A DNA stretch of 64,000 nucleotides from Craspedostauros australis (GCA_026770025.1 JAMXDE010000056.1:186001-250000); one strand, 5' to 3'; counted from the stretch's first letter, positions 42,950-54,849 are shown. Translations and numbers: made by a program. The notes: generated from the letters alone by a model not told the origin.

Positions 42950-44657
42950 ATGCGTCGCTCTACCACCTCCAAGGCCCACTCCAAGGATGGCAACCCCTCC
43001 CCCTGTAAGAAACCGTGTTCTGCTCGCCCTGCATCTGCTCCTCCTGTCGATTCGAAGGGCAACTTGCTGCCTACTACCGAGCAACTGTTGCCTGACAAGC
43101 CGTCCGCTACGTTGAGGAAGCCGAGCACCATCACGCAAGTGATCGATGTGAAGCCGGTGCTCGCAGCGGATGGCAGCCTCATCCCAAACAGTACGCATGC
43201 GCACGCTCGCGAGCTGCATGTCTACGTTCACGTCCTCAACGACAACGGAGGCGCCTACGACAACTCCAATGTCAGGGTGCGCTCGGAAGGACGAGGTGTC
43301 GGTGATGGTACGTTGGTGAGTGTTGTCATAAACGCGCCACCCCTGCCTGCTGCAGCTGATGTTGCACCACCTGCGGAGCCAACCCCTCCAGCGAGGCTTC
43401 CCTGGCGTTGCAACACTGTTGTTGCTGGGGGGCTACACGGATCCCTCTATTGACAGCGACAGCACCTACATGGACGACGAGGAGGAAAAGATGCGTGCCG
43501 GCAAGTTCAAGGGTGATCTGACAGAGAAGGAGAGCTGGAGGCGTGATGCTGTGATCCGCGTGATGGAGGAGCTCACGGATGACATCGACATGGATATGTT
43601 TAATTCCATGCCTCCCACGGGATTCGTGCTTGGCGGCCAACGTGACAGGCAAACATGGTGGGACGTGACACGTGTATGGGTGAGTGTGGTTACTGTACTC
43701 TGGGGTGTCTTGCTCCCTTGTGAAGAATTGCCAACTCGCCAGATGCAACAGGTGGTGGCATTTGTCCGTGCTCGCGTCGACCTTCCACCAACTACACTCG
43801 GTCCGAATCTATACACCCTATGTGTGAGGAGGGAAAAGACACTGGCTAACGCATCCAGGGCTGTGCTTGCTGCGTCTACGTCATTCACTAACAGCTCCGC
43901 AATCCTGTCTCATCACATGGAGACTCTTCCAAAGGAACAACGTATTCGTGTCAAGCCTGCACGCGCTACTATGACCCAGAGTCAACTAACAACCTTGCGA
44001 CATGCTTTTGAAATGTTCAGCCGCGGCAAAATCATCCCGCCAAGAGTTCTCCAGTATCGTGTGCCTGCCTGTGACCTGTCTGGTGTGACGTCTTTCCTCA
44101 TGACCACTGCAACATACAAGGCAGGTTTGAGTCACACAGTACAGTATGGCGGTGTCAATTTTGAAAATGTTCCGGTGTTCGATCGAGGAAGCACGACTAT
44201 CGAACAACTATTCGACATGTACTCGTCTACGACCAACCGCCCAGTGGGAATTCCCGCTGCCACCACCATGACTCACCTACTCACACGCAAAAGCAGGATC
44301 AAGACGGGGCTTTTTTCCTTCGAGAGTTACTTCTGGATGGCGACGGAGAAACTCAAACAGACAATTTCGCGCCTAGTAGACCTACTGAAGGCTAAGTATG
44401 GAGCGGGCGGAGAGGAGAAAAACAATGACACTGTGGATACCAATGACGATGACAATGATGATCCCCATGACGTCATCGCGCAGCATGTGTGCACAGCCGA
44501 TTCCCTCTTGCATGCACTCGAGCTTCTTGTCGTGTTCCTCAAATGGGAATTCACCACGTCGCACATGCAGCTTGAGTGCGACGACCCAATGCAGTCGGCC
44601 ACATTTGCACTCACCACCAACAAGGAGAAGAAAAGGAAGAAGGAAACAACCACATAG
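42950..44657 (+). CDS. N-terminal half of the DDE-element protein
   Basis: Starts at the ATG at 42950 (MRRSTTSKAHSKDGN). A GTGAGT donor at 43316 appears to join either 43356 or 43392 (intron of 40 or 76 bases), and an in-frame 63-base GT-AG intron is likely at 43680-43742. The body includes VSFLM-type and VPVFDRGSTTIEQLFDMY segments followed by HALELLVVFLKWEF, typical of the helical domain that precedes the DDE core in the related proteins I recall. The frame ends at 44657 in a Lys-rich KEKKRKKETTT, about 100 bases before the inserted LTR; the catalytic half resumes after it. Whether 44657 is a natural end or a break is unclear. Confidence 0.6.
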
Positions 44658-44758
44658 TTAGGATTCGGGCGTAGTTGGCGGGAATCGGTGGAGGATGCCT
44701 CGTGAATCTGCCGACTTCAGGATAGCCGTGTGATGCAGTTCAAGAGAGGTGTACTGAT

Positions 44759-45277
44759 TGAATAGTTGTTACTGTAACAATGAGTAGAAGAGTGCTTTGT
44801 AGCTAATCCTTGTCTGGTATATTATGAGTTAGCTTGTAGTGTTAATAGGGTGAAGAAACAATGCCACACAGTTTGGTGAGACCCTGCACTGATGTACTTG
44901 GTTCAGTGCAACAGGGTAGGCGATCATTACAGTGCCTTGCTCTCCGTACACATAGACATATTGCAGTGTAGATCATGACGCATGTTAGTGACGGTCATGA
45001 AGCAGTGGCTGTGGTTGGAGCTGACCCTCGGATTCCATTACTTGAGTTGAAGCAGGTTGGATACACACGTCAAGACTACGGCAGTGGTGCAGTAGTCATC
45101 AGCATGGAGGGAATCGAGGTATATTGTAGTAGAAGGATCTGAGGAGCATATAGCTCCCAAGGTAAGGTGTGAGTCAGGTCAGTCATGTTTGAGTCATGAT
45201 GGACTCGTGAATGGAGGAGAGAAAGGAGGAGAAAAGATGTGGTGGTCGATCAAGTTGGAAGATTTCGCGCCAAAACA
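44759..45277 (-). repeat. Copia LTR fragment nested in the DNA transposon
   Basis: About 519 bases related along its length to the LTR at 34049-34589, in the same (minus) orientation. A little of the leader next to the LTR (tgatgcagttcaagag at 44730-44746) also matches the other element, so this is a 5' end fragment rather than a clean solo LTR. Old and diverged; no coding part remains. Confidence 0.7.
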
Positions 45278-45359
45278 AGAATTTCTCCCATCGGGGTTGA
45301 TACCGTGTTCGGTAATAGTCTGTCCCTTATTGAATCTCAACTCACATCAACCAATCAAC

Positions 45360-47177
45360 GCAAACCACGCACCAACAAGCACAAGCGCAAGAAGAACACC
45401 ACCATCACAAACGATACTCCAACCATCCCAAATGACATTTCTCCCACCCCCGCAAGCGAACAACCATGTAAAGTATGCAACCGTTGTGGAGCAGCAATGC
45501 GATTTGTGGATGATTGTTTTGTCCCTTTTGTCACAATGCATAAGGACAACGAACTCACAGAACACAAAGACAAGTTGCAATCAATGCTTGCAGCGGCACC
45601 GGGATTTGTCATCGAAATTGTTAATTACATGTCTCACAAAGTGCGTGCCAAAGTGTAATTCGGACAAATTGCCTTTTATCAATCCGAGCTGAACAACAAG
45701 CCTCAAAGAGCCTATGTGGTACTCGACCATAAGCAAAAAATCTACCAATAGGCCAAGGCAAAGCCCAACAAGAATATTGGGGGAAAGGGGATGTCACTGC
45801 TTGGGGCAATGGCCATCACATGTCACAATGACATTTTTACTTATAGGTTCATCAACAGTGTGGTTGGTGGAAGACTGACACAAGACACTCTTCAAGTTGG
45901 TGGACTGCTTGACATCGTGCAAAAAGGTCAAAGACATTCTCCCATCCGTGACTGAAATCGTCCTACAGAGCGATAACACATGTTGCTTTGCCAGTCACAA
46001 GCACATCGCGCTCATCACATCGGTACTCAACAAGAGCCTCAGGCAACGAAACGCGGCCAAAATCATCGTGTGGATCTACACGGAGGCCCAAACCGGTAAG
46101 AGCATGCTGGACACCCACTTCGCGTTCATCACCCGTGTGCTGCAAAAATACGTGCAAAGTGGACGTGGCATCAAGACCCCATCCCGACCCTTCCTCGCGC
46201 TTCAAGCCGGTAGCATCGCAGGTACAACAACGGTACTAGTCAACGCGTCACTCCTCCAAGGCAACATCACGACGTTTCCAGGCGCACCAAAAAGATGATT
46301 CCACGCAAGTGGACAACAGGTACGTCAGACTCATGAGCTGAAGTACAACAATGACCAGGCACAACTGGTGGCCGCGTCTGGCATCATGGAAGACGTCGTG
46401 GTGAAGAGTGCCGAATGGGAAGCCTGGAGCATCAACGAGCTGAGTGTCATCGATTGTAGAACGTTCACGTCCGACAAGCCGGCAATTACGTCCGAATCAT
46501 TCAGGAAGACGGACAAGACGCGCAAAATGGGCCGCACAGCGGCGGAGAGCAAGGGGTTGGTGTTCGGAAAAGCCATCGAAGATGCACAAGGACAGGTGCC
46601 ACCTGATCGCACCGTGAAGTTACGCGACCAGACCGCGGAAACAGAACACCCACCACTCGCGGTACAAGGCTGGACGAGCAAAACAACGCGCAAACCAGCG
46701 GAACTACCGGGCTACATCGTGATGGAATTGAAGGGCATCTGTGAAGCGTCCGCAAAGGATCCAAAAAACAGACCATCCAAACACGAAGCACATGAGCAAC
46801 TGATGAACAACGACAGAACCAATACTGACTGGTACGTCCAACTGCATGCTCACCCCGTGCACATCAAAGCATCGCTGTTTGCAGCATACAACGCCAAACA
46901 ACGCAAACAAAAGAAGGAGGCTGTCCTCGCCAAGATGAAAACCAACACAACAAGCAGAGCAACAGCAACAGCAACAACATCCATAATCGTGGCAACCCCC
47001 AATGTGCCAGGCGGGACAGAGGAGGAACGGAGAGAAGAAGAGTTGCAGAGAGAAGAGGAAGAACTGGACCATCAGATGTGGTGCGATGCTCACACAATGA
47101 AGACGAACGCAGAAAGTGAGGCTGTGTTGGATGATGATGAGACAAAAATTTGTGATGGGTGCGCATCGCCGCAATAA
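45360..47177 (+). pseudogene. Catalytic half of the DDE-element transposase, decayed
   Basis: A zinc-knuckle-like CKVCNRCGAAMRF opens this part, followed by MSHKVRAKV, AYVVLDHKQKI, GGKGMSLLGAMAIT, LQSDNTCCFASHKHIALITS, WIYTEAQTGKSMLDTHFAFI and GSIAGTTTVLVNASLLQG, then a Lys/Glu-rich C-terminal domain ending at the TAA at 47175-47177. The motifs occur in the correct order for one protein, but the reading frame is interrupted about four times in the first kilobase. The last 270 codons (46368-47177) are uninterrupted. The element is therefore non-autonomous in its present state. Confidence 0.68.
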
Positions 47178-48530
47178 CACAGGTTGTGGAGTTTTGTGGG
47201 TGATGAGTCGTGATACGTAGACTACTCTAGAGCCCACCCAAAAACCATCCAAATGTCTGCTTATCATGCTATACCTCAACAACACATCTCTTTCAATTAA
47301 ATATAAACAGTGCATTCATACACCTGACTATCGGTTATACAGAATTTTGAAGTTAAATTGACATAGAGATTATTGTTGTTGTCATGTTGGCCCACCACAG
47401 TTGTGTGGTGGATTGAAAAAATTTGATCAAGCAATGTTGCCCTCCCCTCAGCACCCATGATCATCATCATCATCCTGTTATTTTGGCAAAGTGTGCACCA
47501 CAATATCCCTGTGTACCCCCCATCTATCCACCCCATGAAGGACAGAGGATTTCTGCCACATTGCATACCCAAATGTGTCCATACACTGAAAAGACCAATT
47601 TCGAAAAACCGATTGCAATCCGGATGCGGTATGGACACGGATCCATACCTCATCCACATGACCCTTTCAGCCCCTCCACGTGCCCCTCGTGCATTTCCAC
47701 ACTCCTTGGCGACATGCTGATGCATCCAGAGGGGGCTGGGCATGGATGGCCTTGATGGTACACCTCCATTTGGTGATGCCATCTCTTTTTCGTGGCACCC
47801 CACCAAAACAACCATTTGTCAGATATTCTTGGCTGCAGCCTCTTTCAGAAAACATCTGCAGCGCAGACTTCGTCAGGGCCATCTTCAGACGATGCCGCAC
47901 GGGCCTTGTATGGGTGACTTGGCGATTGGGCAACTTGATGATGCTGCCCCCTCACTGCCAAAGACACATGCCAGGTACGCCACGACCCCACCAACAAAAC
48001 TTTTGCCCTCCACTTTTTCCTCCACGCGGATGCCTTCCCAGTCCTCCCTGAGCCTGAAACTTCGTGGGCGCCTTGATGGCGACCTCTTGGATGCATCTTG
48101 CCCATCCATAGGTGTTGGTGTGTCCTGTGCATGGAGTACACAGGCCACATCCAACGAGACAATTTGCCGCAAATTTGCAACGTTTTCGCGGAGGACTGCC
48201 GCGGCCCCAAATCAACCGCTTTTGCAGCCCCCTCTTGCCCACCCACCAAAGGTTGCATGGCGGTGACGGCGATGTGCTTGGATGTTGTATTGGACTGCTG
48301 GTTGGTGCGGCGCTGAGGATGCCATTGGGTTGCCATTGTGATTTTTTTGTGTTCCACCCTCGTCATGTGGTTGTGTAGAGTTTGGCGGTCTCAACGAGTC
48401 GGACATGCTGGGGTATGAGGTAACTATTGATTATTTTACCAAACGTGCGAAAGAAGCATCACACAAACACTTCGAGAGTACCAATGCAACTCAACCATTC
48501 CGTAACGACGAAACACACAGGGCCTTGTTT
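47178..48530 (-). pseudogene. Reverse-strand coding relic, copy 1
   Basis: Diverged but collinear with 54850-56200. Minus-strand frames in both copies share LIWGRG(S/R)P, a cysteine cluster (GCGLCTPCTGHTNTYGWAR here, GYGLCLECTGHSNDHGWAR there), SGGQ(K/E)F, and DGI(T/I)(K/T)WRCT. Frames are interrupted repeatedly in both copies. It sits between the transposase stop and the right TIR, so it could be a second gene of the element or a separate repeat inserted there. No known family recognised. Confidence 0.55.
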
Positions 48531-48834
48531 CACGTCGTCCTGTGATTGGTGGTTCATGATGCAGCCGCCAGTTTGGTGACGTAGAAGACGGATCAGACAA
48601 ACGGAGGGTAGAATGAAAGTAAACGCGCACTCACCACTTCTCCCACAACTCTACAACCAGTACTATCGTGGACGGTGTTGGATCGTCTGATCGGAACACC
48701 TCAAAAGAAACTAAACAATTCAAAATGGGAACAAACTCGCTGAAACGAAGAACAGCAAAGGGTTAAGTTGGATCGATGCAGTCGGAAACGTAGCGGTGAA
48801 TCCCGGAAGTAGTGAGAAAATGCGCTCACTGATA

Positions 48835-48993
48835 GGCCCATAAAACTTAAAATAAGGTCTAACCGGAAAGTAATTTGTACTCTTATTTGTAAATAGACTA
48901 TGAGGATTACGATTATGTGGTTGGTTTGGATATCCGAGAAAAAATATGTTGAGTCCCATGACAAGGTGCAGGTCGACTCACTCGGGTGGCTCT
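48835..48993 (-). repeat. Right terminal inverted repeat
   Basis: Reverse complement of the left repeat, differing at roughly one base in eight to ten. The shared core includes tagtctatttacaaataag and tgtcatgggactcaacat. Confidence 0.85.
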
Positions 48994-49100
48994 TAGCGAA
49001 ATTGTTTGTTCGGTGGTCAATGTCGTCACCTCGTTTTGATCACAACCGCGACCTCACATTTACCTCGCACTCACCGGCTTTCTCTTGGCCGGCAACAATC

Positions 49101-49170
49101 AACATTTAACATTTAACATTTAACATGCAACATGCAACAAGCAACAAGCAACGATCAATAAGCAACACGC
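49101..49170. repeat. 7-bp degenerate tandem repeat, ten units
   Basis: Ten successive heptamers: three aacattt, two aacatgc, two aacaagc, then aacgatc, aataagc and aacacgc. Neighbouring units differ by stepwise changes. It lies about 110 bases outside the right TIR. Confidence 0.85.
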
Positions 49171-49708
49171 AAAGAAAACATATTTGTGTTGGTCGCAACT
49201 TGCGGCCTCACAACAAACGTACCTCCAAATGTTGTATGCTGTTTCCCCTCAGTCGCAAAGTGTAGACAGCACTCCATCGGCATCAAACTCTCTCTCCCTC
49301 GAACGGACGAGAGAGAGAGAGTCGAGCAGAGTAGAGTGGGGCATCTCGGTTGACCTTACTTATCTTGGCCGTTGGTCACATGTGGTACGCGTTGTACGAA
49401 CTATACACAGTAGGAGCCGACAACCCACTCTATTCCAAATCAACCCGAAAGGTCTTCCGTTCTGAATCTGTGTGAACTGTGCCATGCGATAGTATGCATG
49501 TGGTTGCACTGGTACGTGTACGCAAGTAAGTCGTCACCTCTCTGCCCGTTCGAAAACGCCCATGTAAGGAACTGGGACCTTTCACACAATTCGAGCAATC
49601 TCCACCACCGCAAACGAGCACCCTACCGCATCAAGAGAGCCTACCAGAAATAAAATAATAGACTCGATACGACCTCGAAACTCTCGCATTGTCATAACCC
49701 TCTCCAGA

Positions 49709-52700
49709 ATGAACATGAAGATCACCATGAATATGAATATGAACATGAAAACGAACATCATCACAAGGACAACCGCTCGGCTGGGGTTCATCGTGGCCCT
49801 TGCGTCGTCCAGCCCGTTGCTGCAGTCGATGAATGCTGAAAGACCCAGCCTCACGCGACGGCTGGAGCAAGAATACCACCACAAGGCACTGCAGCACATC
49901 ATCGCCAACAGCGACCAACTCGGCCTGCATCCAGATGATGTTGACGGTCTGGAGCTCACGGGCACCGCACCAGGATCATACCAGCGCACACGGAATCCAG
50001 CTAGCGCAGCCGGCGCCTCCCACCGTGGACTCCGCGGAGCTCATCCTCCATCTCAACGAAGGAGAAGAAACACAAGCCACCTCTACGTCGCGCAAACCTT
50101 CCAGGGCATCACCGTCTCCAATGCACGCAGCACCATCGTGATGCTGGGAGATGAAGTCAAGCAGGTTAACTCCAAGTTCCGCAAGCAACTCAACCGCTGT
50201 GCCACCCTGCCAGATGACCGTGTCATCACAGCGGCACAGGCAGTTGAGATCGCGGCAACGTCATTCCGCACCATCGCACAGTTGGATCACGTCACGTTCC
50301 CCGTGATTGAGAAAGAAGCGGCCAAGGTCGATGACCGCACCATGGCAACGGTCTTCGAGGGCCAGGAGGGCCTCTCCAGCCGTGACATCCCTGCTCATCT
50401 GGCCTACTACGGCATGGATGGCAAGGAATGCGACGTGAGACTGGCATGGAACATCATCCTCCACATCGATGCTGCCAACAGACTGGAGATCTGGGTCGAT
50501 GCCGGACCGACGCAAGCCGGCGTCATCCAGCACAGCAACTGGGTTCGCAGCGCGACGTACTCCGCGCTTGAGCTGCCCAGGGAATCACCGTGCGTGGAGT
50601 GCGCCTACGGCACTTGGATTGCCGAGTTCGCCAACGACATCCCGCTGGACACCATCGTTGACCCAGAGCTGCCGAACGCATCACCTGAGGGCTGGTTGAC
50701 GGTGGGCTCGACATCATACGATGTCACTCGAGGCAACAACGTCAACGCCGTCATCCAGTATAAGGAAGACAAGAGAGGGCGGCAGTCGACTCCCCAAACA
50801 TCGCCCGGCGTCTTCGATTACTCCGGCTTTGACTTCTACGAGGCGGAGTGGGAATCCGCGAAGAACCCAGCCGCAGTGCATTTGTTCTACGTAGTGAACC
50901 GACTCCATGACGTGCTGTATCAATACGGCTTCGATGAGAGCAGCGGCAACTTCCAAGAGGACAATTATGGCAAGGGAGGGTACGGAGGAGATTCGGTGCA
51001 GGCAGTGATCAACTACAGCCAAACCAACAATGCACAGATGTACACTCCGCCGGACGGTGAAAGACCGTCACTGCGGATGAGTCCTTTCGACATGGCCATG
51101 TACGGTACTATGGGTATTGTTAGTCGCAAAGTTTGGATTGGATCACTCAGCTTTGGAACCCAGGGCACCGACATTGAGTTCACAAAACATTGGGGTAAGT
51201 TTGAGGCGTGGAACGCGTATGCAATTGTATGTCGATGTGGATGTGGATGCATATGCAGATGAAAGCCTGGCGTCGACAATGACCTTCGCGAATAGCAGGA
51301 CACGTGCTCACTTACTCATACACACCATATCTGCGAAATCCTCTCCGAAAACAGGAGCTCTCCATGTCTGGGGTGTCCGTTCCGTTGACGCAGTCCTGTC
51401 AAACACGGCCGGCAACCTGGAATGCGAAGTCTGCGACGACAAGTCATACGATCGAAAGATCGTCATCATCCGACAAGGAAATCCGGACCAAAACCCTGAC
51501 GGTTGCGACGTCGCCACCAAGGCATTGTACGCGCAGAACCGCGGTGCTTTCGGCGTCATCATCGCAGCAGAAGACGAGACTCTGGCTGAATTGGAACCAT
51601 CGACCGGTTTGGGCGAAGAGGCAGCGCCTCATGTCACCATCCCAGTTGTCCAACTGAAGAGCAGTGATGCGATGACAGCCATCGATCTTGCCCATGGCGG
51701 CGAGAAGGCTTCCATGGTGTCAGATCCTACCTTCGTTCACAGCGCCTTCGACAACGGTAAGCGCGGAGAGCGTAGAGAGTGCAGTGTGAGGCATCTTGAC
51801 AACACGCGATGAGCACGCCCAGTGATTCTCACTCTATCCCTCCCTATTGATTCTGTGTTCCCTCCACGTGTGTTTTCCTCCGTCCACTTCCAATTACTCT
51901 GATCTGGCCTTCTAATACTTCACGGATCCCAACAATCCACAATTCATACTCCACAATCAACAACGATATGGATATCATACATATACTTTGCGCCTTGATC
52001 CTTCAGGTATCGTCGCGCATGAATGGTGCCACGGCATGACCAACCGACTCCTTGGCGGAAGCGGAACATCTAGTTGCACAATGCACACAGCCGATGGCAA
52101 CATTTCCAACGGCATGGAAGAAGGATGGAGCGACTTCTGCGGGCTGTTCTTCACCCAGCAGGATCCCTTCAAGATCAGTCGCACGATCGGATCCTTTGTC
52201 GTGCTCAACAAGGACGGTTTCCGTCCAGAGCTGTACTCGCCCGACATGACTGTGGACACCGCTAGGTACGATGAGCGGCTCCACTCTCACGATATCTACT
52301 ACAACGGATGGGTTTGGAACTCATTCCTTTGGGATATTTACTCTGCGCTGGTGGAGCAGGAGGGCTTCAACCCAAATGTGGACGAGCCCGGCGCTGGCGG
52401 TAACAACATGGCTATGGAGCTCATCGTCGATGGCTTGAAGGCAACTCCTTGCCTGCCATCCTACACCAACGCTCGCGACGGCATCTTGGATGCATACCGC
52501 CATCTGTATCCGGACGGGCCACACTACTGCATGCTGTGGGGCGTTTTTGCACGCCGCGGTCTTGGATACTCGGCCACAGCCTCACCCATTGCATCAGCCT
52601 TCGATCTGCCATCCGAGTGCAGCAGCTACACATTGCCACAGGTGTTTTGGCCAACAGAGAAGCAATGTTCGGCGGATGTGGATTGCATGCATTCGGAACA

Positions 52701-52764
52701 TCGCGGGTGTGCGCGTTCATGCGTCGAAGGAATGTGCGCGCACGAACCCTGCCTGCACATCTGA
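49709..52764 (+). CDS. Secreted M36 (fungalysin) metallopeptidase with inserted PA domain, three exons
   Basis: Exons are 49709-51194, 51355-51756 and 52007-52764; both introns (160 and 250 bases) are GT-AG and phases match, giving 881 residues. A Met/Asn-rich N-terminus leads into a hydrophobic signal (ARLGFIVALASSSPLLQSMN). The propeptide carries an FTP-like HLYVAQTFQGITVSNA; the text just before it (residues 95-120) is unusually Arg/Ser-rich. The catalytic domain starts near residue 370 (LFYVVNRLHDVLYQYGF). Exon 2 encodes a protease-associated domain (KIVIIRQGNPD ... GAFGVIIAAEDE ... IPVVQLKSSDA). Exon 3 opens with the zinc site GIVAHEWCHGMTNRL (H634, E635, H638) and the third-ligand segment GMEEGWSDF. 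A Cys-rich end (CSADVDCMHSEHRGCARSC) follows. Known M36 enzymes are secreted zinc endopeptidases activated by removal of the propeptide. Confidence 0.92.
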
Positions 52765-53261
52765 TTGTGCAGAATGGAGCAGAGCAACATGTGCATGCAC
52801 GCGCGCTGCTTGCAGTTGTATGAGCGCTCATAAAGTAGATCATAGGAGTATCATAGAGTTGAAGAAATGATTTATCTGAACGGTTGTAAGATCGGTTCAT
52901 GTAGAAGAGTACTTCTGTCTCAGCGTTGCAATACAACAGCGCATTCGTTCTTTGAGACAGTGTGCAGTTGCTCTGCTTCTGTTGTCTATTGGTTCCTGGT
53001 TGGAAAAGGATGCATCGCAGCTGCCTGGGTTGAGTTAAGTTAAGTTGAATTGAAAAATCTGCTGTGACATTTGCACAAGCGGAGTACGTTGAGTGCAGCG
53101 CAAGTATGGGTGGGTTGGAAGTTGCTGCTGATGTTTCGATAATGCGATTCGTGAAATTGATGGCCTCTCAAAAAGCAGTTATTTCTTGATACTCCTATCC
53201 ATTCGACTACCTGATGCTCATAGCGACCGATTGGATCCCATAACCGCATCTATGAGATTGA
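52765..53261. other. Convergent 3' intergenic region
   Basis: About 500 bases lie between the stops of the M36 gene and the NDUFAF3-like gene. No coding frame or RNA gene is recognised; a gagttaagttaagttgaattg tract occurs near 53030. Confidence 0.45.
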
Positions 53262-54333
53262 TCAGGCATCACCGTCATCATCCTCTGTCGGTTCTAAAAT
53301 GAGAGCGGCAGCGACCAGACGATCCTCGCCGTTGAGGATGTTGAATGTTCCCATGGCGTTGGTCTGTTTCGTTGGATGGGTGATTTGCACGTACGTGATG
53401 CAAATGGCGAGGTTTGTGCATGGCGGTTGAAAGAAGGTGAGAGGGTTGCAGAAATCGGTTAAATTGAACAATGTGCGTGGTTGTACGTCGGCGACTCCGA
53501 GCCATTTTGATGCACTGCCGAGTATTTTCGAGAGAGGATGGTTTCGCAGCACAGCGTTGAAGCAGCACGCAGACACAGAACGCGGTGGCACACTTGGAAT
53601 AGCACCGTAGCAATAGCACCGTAGCAATAGGACCGTAGTAGCGTACCAGATCCATCTGCTCCACAACGATGCCGTTCTCGCCGATGGTCTTAAAGTGATC
53701 CTTGATGTGCTTGAGCTGGTTCGGATTCATGGTCCGGTTGCTTCCGATGAAGAGGTATTCCAGCTTGGGTCGATGCAGCTCGATCATGCCGAGCGAATCC
53801 AGCGTGATGTCTTCGACGTCGCGAGTGTTCCACAGGAAGCAGGATGTCGGCAGGGCGATGATGCTGCCGCAGAGATGCACGACGCCTGCTGACTTTTGCA
53901 GATCTGCGTCGTGCTCGTCGTAGAGCTTGACAAGGTTGCTGATGTCGAAGCCGGTGGTGCTGTGTCCATTGAGAACAACCTTGGGGATGCCGCCTGTCCC
54001 CTGCGCGGGGTGAGCCAGGGAATCGGAGAGCAGGTCCGTTCCGTGACCTTGCCAGCCGAAGGATCGCTTGACGGAGGGAGTGTTGGAAGAGGATGGATGC
54101 GGCGATCTGCGATGCCGCTGATGCGCGTACTGATTGTGCTGCGGCTGCTGGAGTTGCTGCAATGGCACAGTCGCAACTGATCTGCGCGAGTCAGTGGTCC
54201 ACCCGCTAACTGGCTGAGCAGATGCAGAAACACAGCAGAGATGATGTTGATGCCGCATGTCATTTGTCGCCTGCTGTCTCGCAAGCGTGGCAATTCGCCT
54301 CAACGTGGGCTTCATCGTGTTTGGCACCGTCAT
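53262..54333 (-). CDS. NDUFAF3: NDUFAF3-like (DUF498/Mth938 fold) mitochondrial complex I assembly factor, two exons
   Basis: Exon 1 runs 54333-53647 and exon 2 53363-53262; the 283-base intron (GTACGC...AAACAG on the minus strand) is in phase 0. The splice joins VEQMDL to TNAMGTFNILNGEDR, recreating the family pattern of a conserved acidic turn followed by the NAxxTFN helix. The product is 262 residues. The start MTVPNTMKPTLRRIATLARQ was chosen because it gives an Arg-rich, Asp/Glu-poor amphipathic presequence; an upstream in-frame Met at 54600 would add a low-complexity tail. The core (about 115-262) shows STTGFDISN, GSIIALPTSCFLWNTRDVED, LDSLGMIELHRPKLEYLFIG and VAAALILEP. In animals NDUFAF3 assists early complex I assembly in the mitochondrial inner membrane; that role is transferred here by family. 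Confidence 0.88.
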
Positions 54334-54849
54334 CACGCTTTCTGCACTCTCGCCGCTGTTTCTCTTCACGCTATCACTCTTGTCGCCACGAGTATGCTGT
54401 CGGAATGAGCATGGGGGAGGGTGTGGAAATAAGGGTTTGAAGGGTGTGATGGAGAATGGTGCAAGTGTGAGGATGTTGTTGGTGTCGATCTTGTGTTGGC
54501 GTCTTGATGGCGATGGCCATGGTGATGGTGATGGTGATGACAATGGTGATGAGTCGGCAGCAGTTTTCGCTCGTCTTCGCGATGTTCGATGTTGTTGCAA
54601 TCGATTGAGTCATCCCTCACTACGATTCGACGAGACACGAATAATCGAATCTTGTTTGACGCATTTCCGTGATTGGACGAGTCCCATCATCGGACAAAAG
54701 ACCAAAAAGACCAAAATCTTGTGCGAAAAGAACTGCGGCAACAAGGCTGGAGTGCTTCCGTTGCTTCACGACGTTGTGAGATTTGCTGTGTGCGTTGTAC
54801 CAGCTCGAATGTACGACCTCCAGGTCGCAGTTGATGCACTCACGATAAC
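54334..54849. other. Upstream region of the NDUFAF3-like gene
   Basis: It includes a ggtgatggtgatg microsatellite at 54520-54540 that reads as His/Thr repeats on the reverse strand. No independent gene is supported. Confidence 0.4.

Larger units (their letters stand above)
42274..48993 (+). mobile_element. TIR-bounded DNA transposon with DDE-like transposase, decayed
   Basis: The ends are inverted repeats of about 160 bases: 42274-42432 and 48835-48993. Inside are a + strand transposase gene in two parts (42950-44657 and about 45360-47177) separated by a Copia LTR fragment, then a reverse-strand relic (47178-48530). Candidate catalytic residues are D in VVLDHKQKI, D in LQSDNTCCFAS and E in WIYTEAQTGKSMLDTHF, a D-D-E order. 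I recall similar uncharacterised proteins in animal genomes but cannot place it in a named superfamily. Target-site duplication is not clear. The two TIRs are well matched but not identical, so the insertion is old. Confidence 0.7.

Noticed and set aside
47297-47815. 172-codon reverse-strand frame as an intact gene
   Set aside because: The matching region in the second copy is out of frame, so this is part of a decayed relic.
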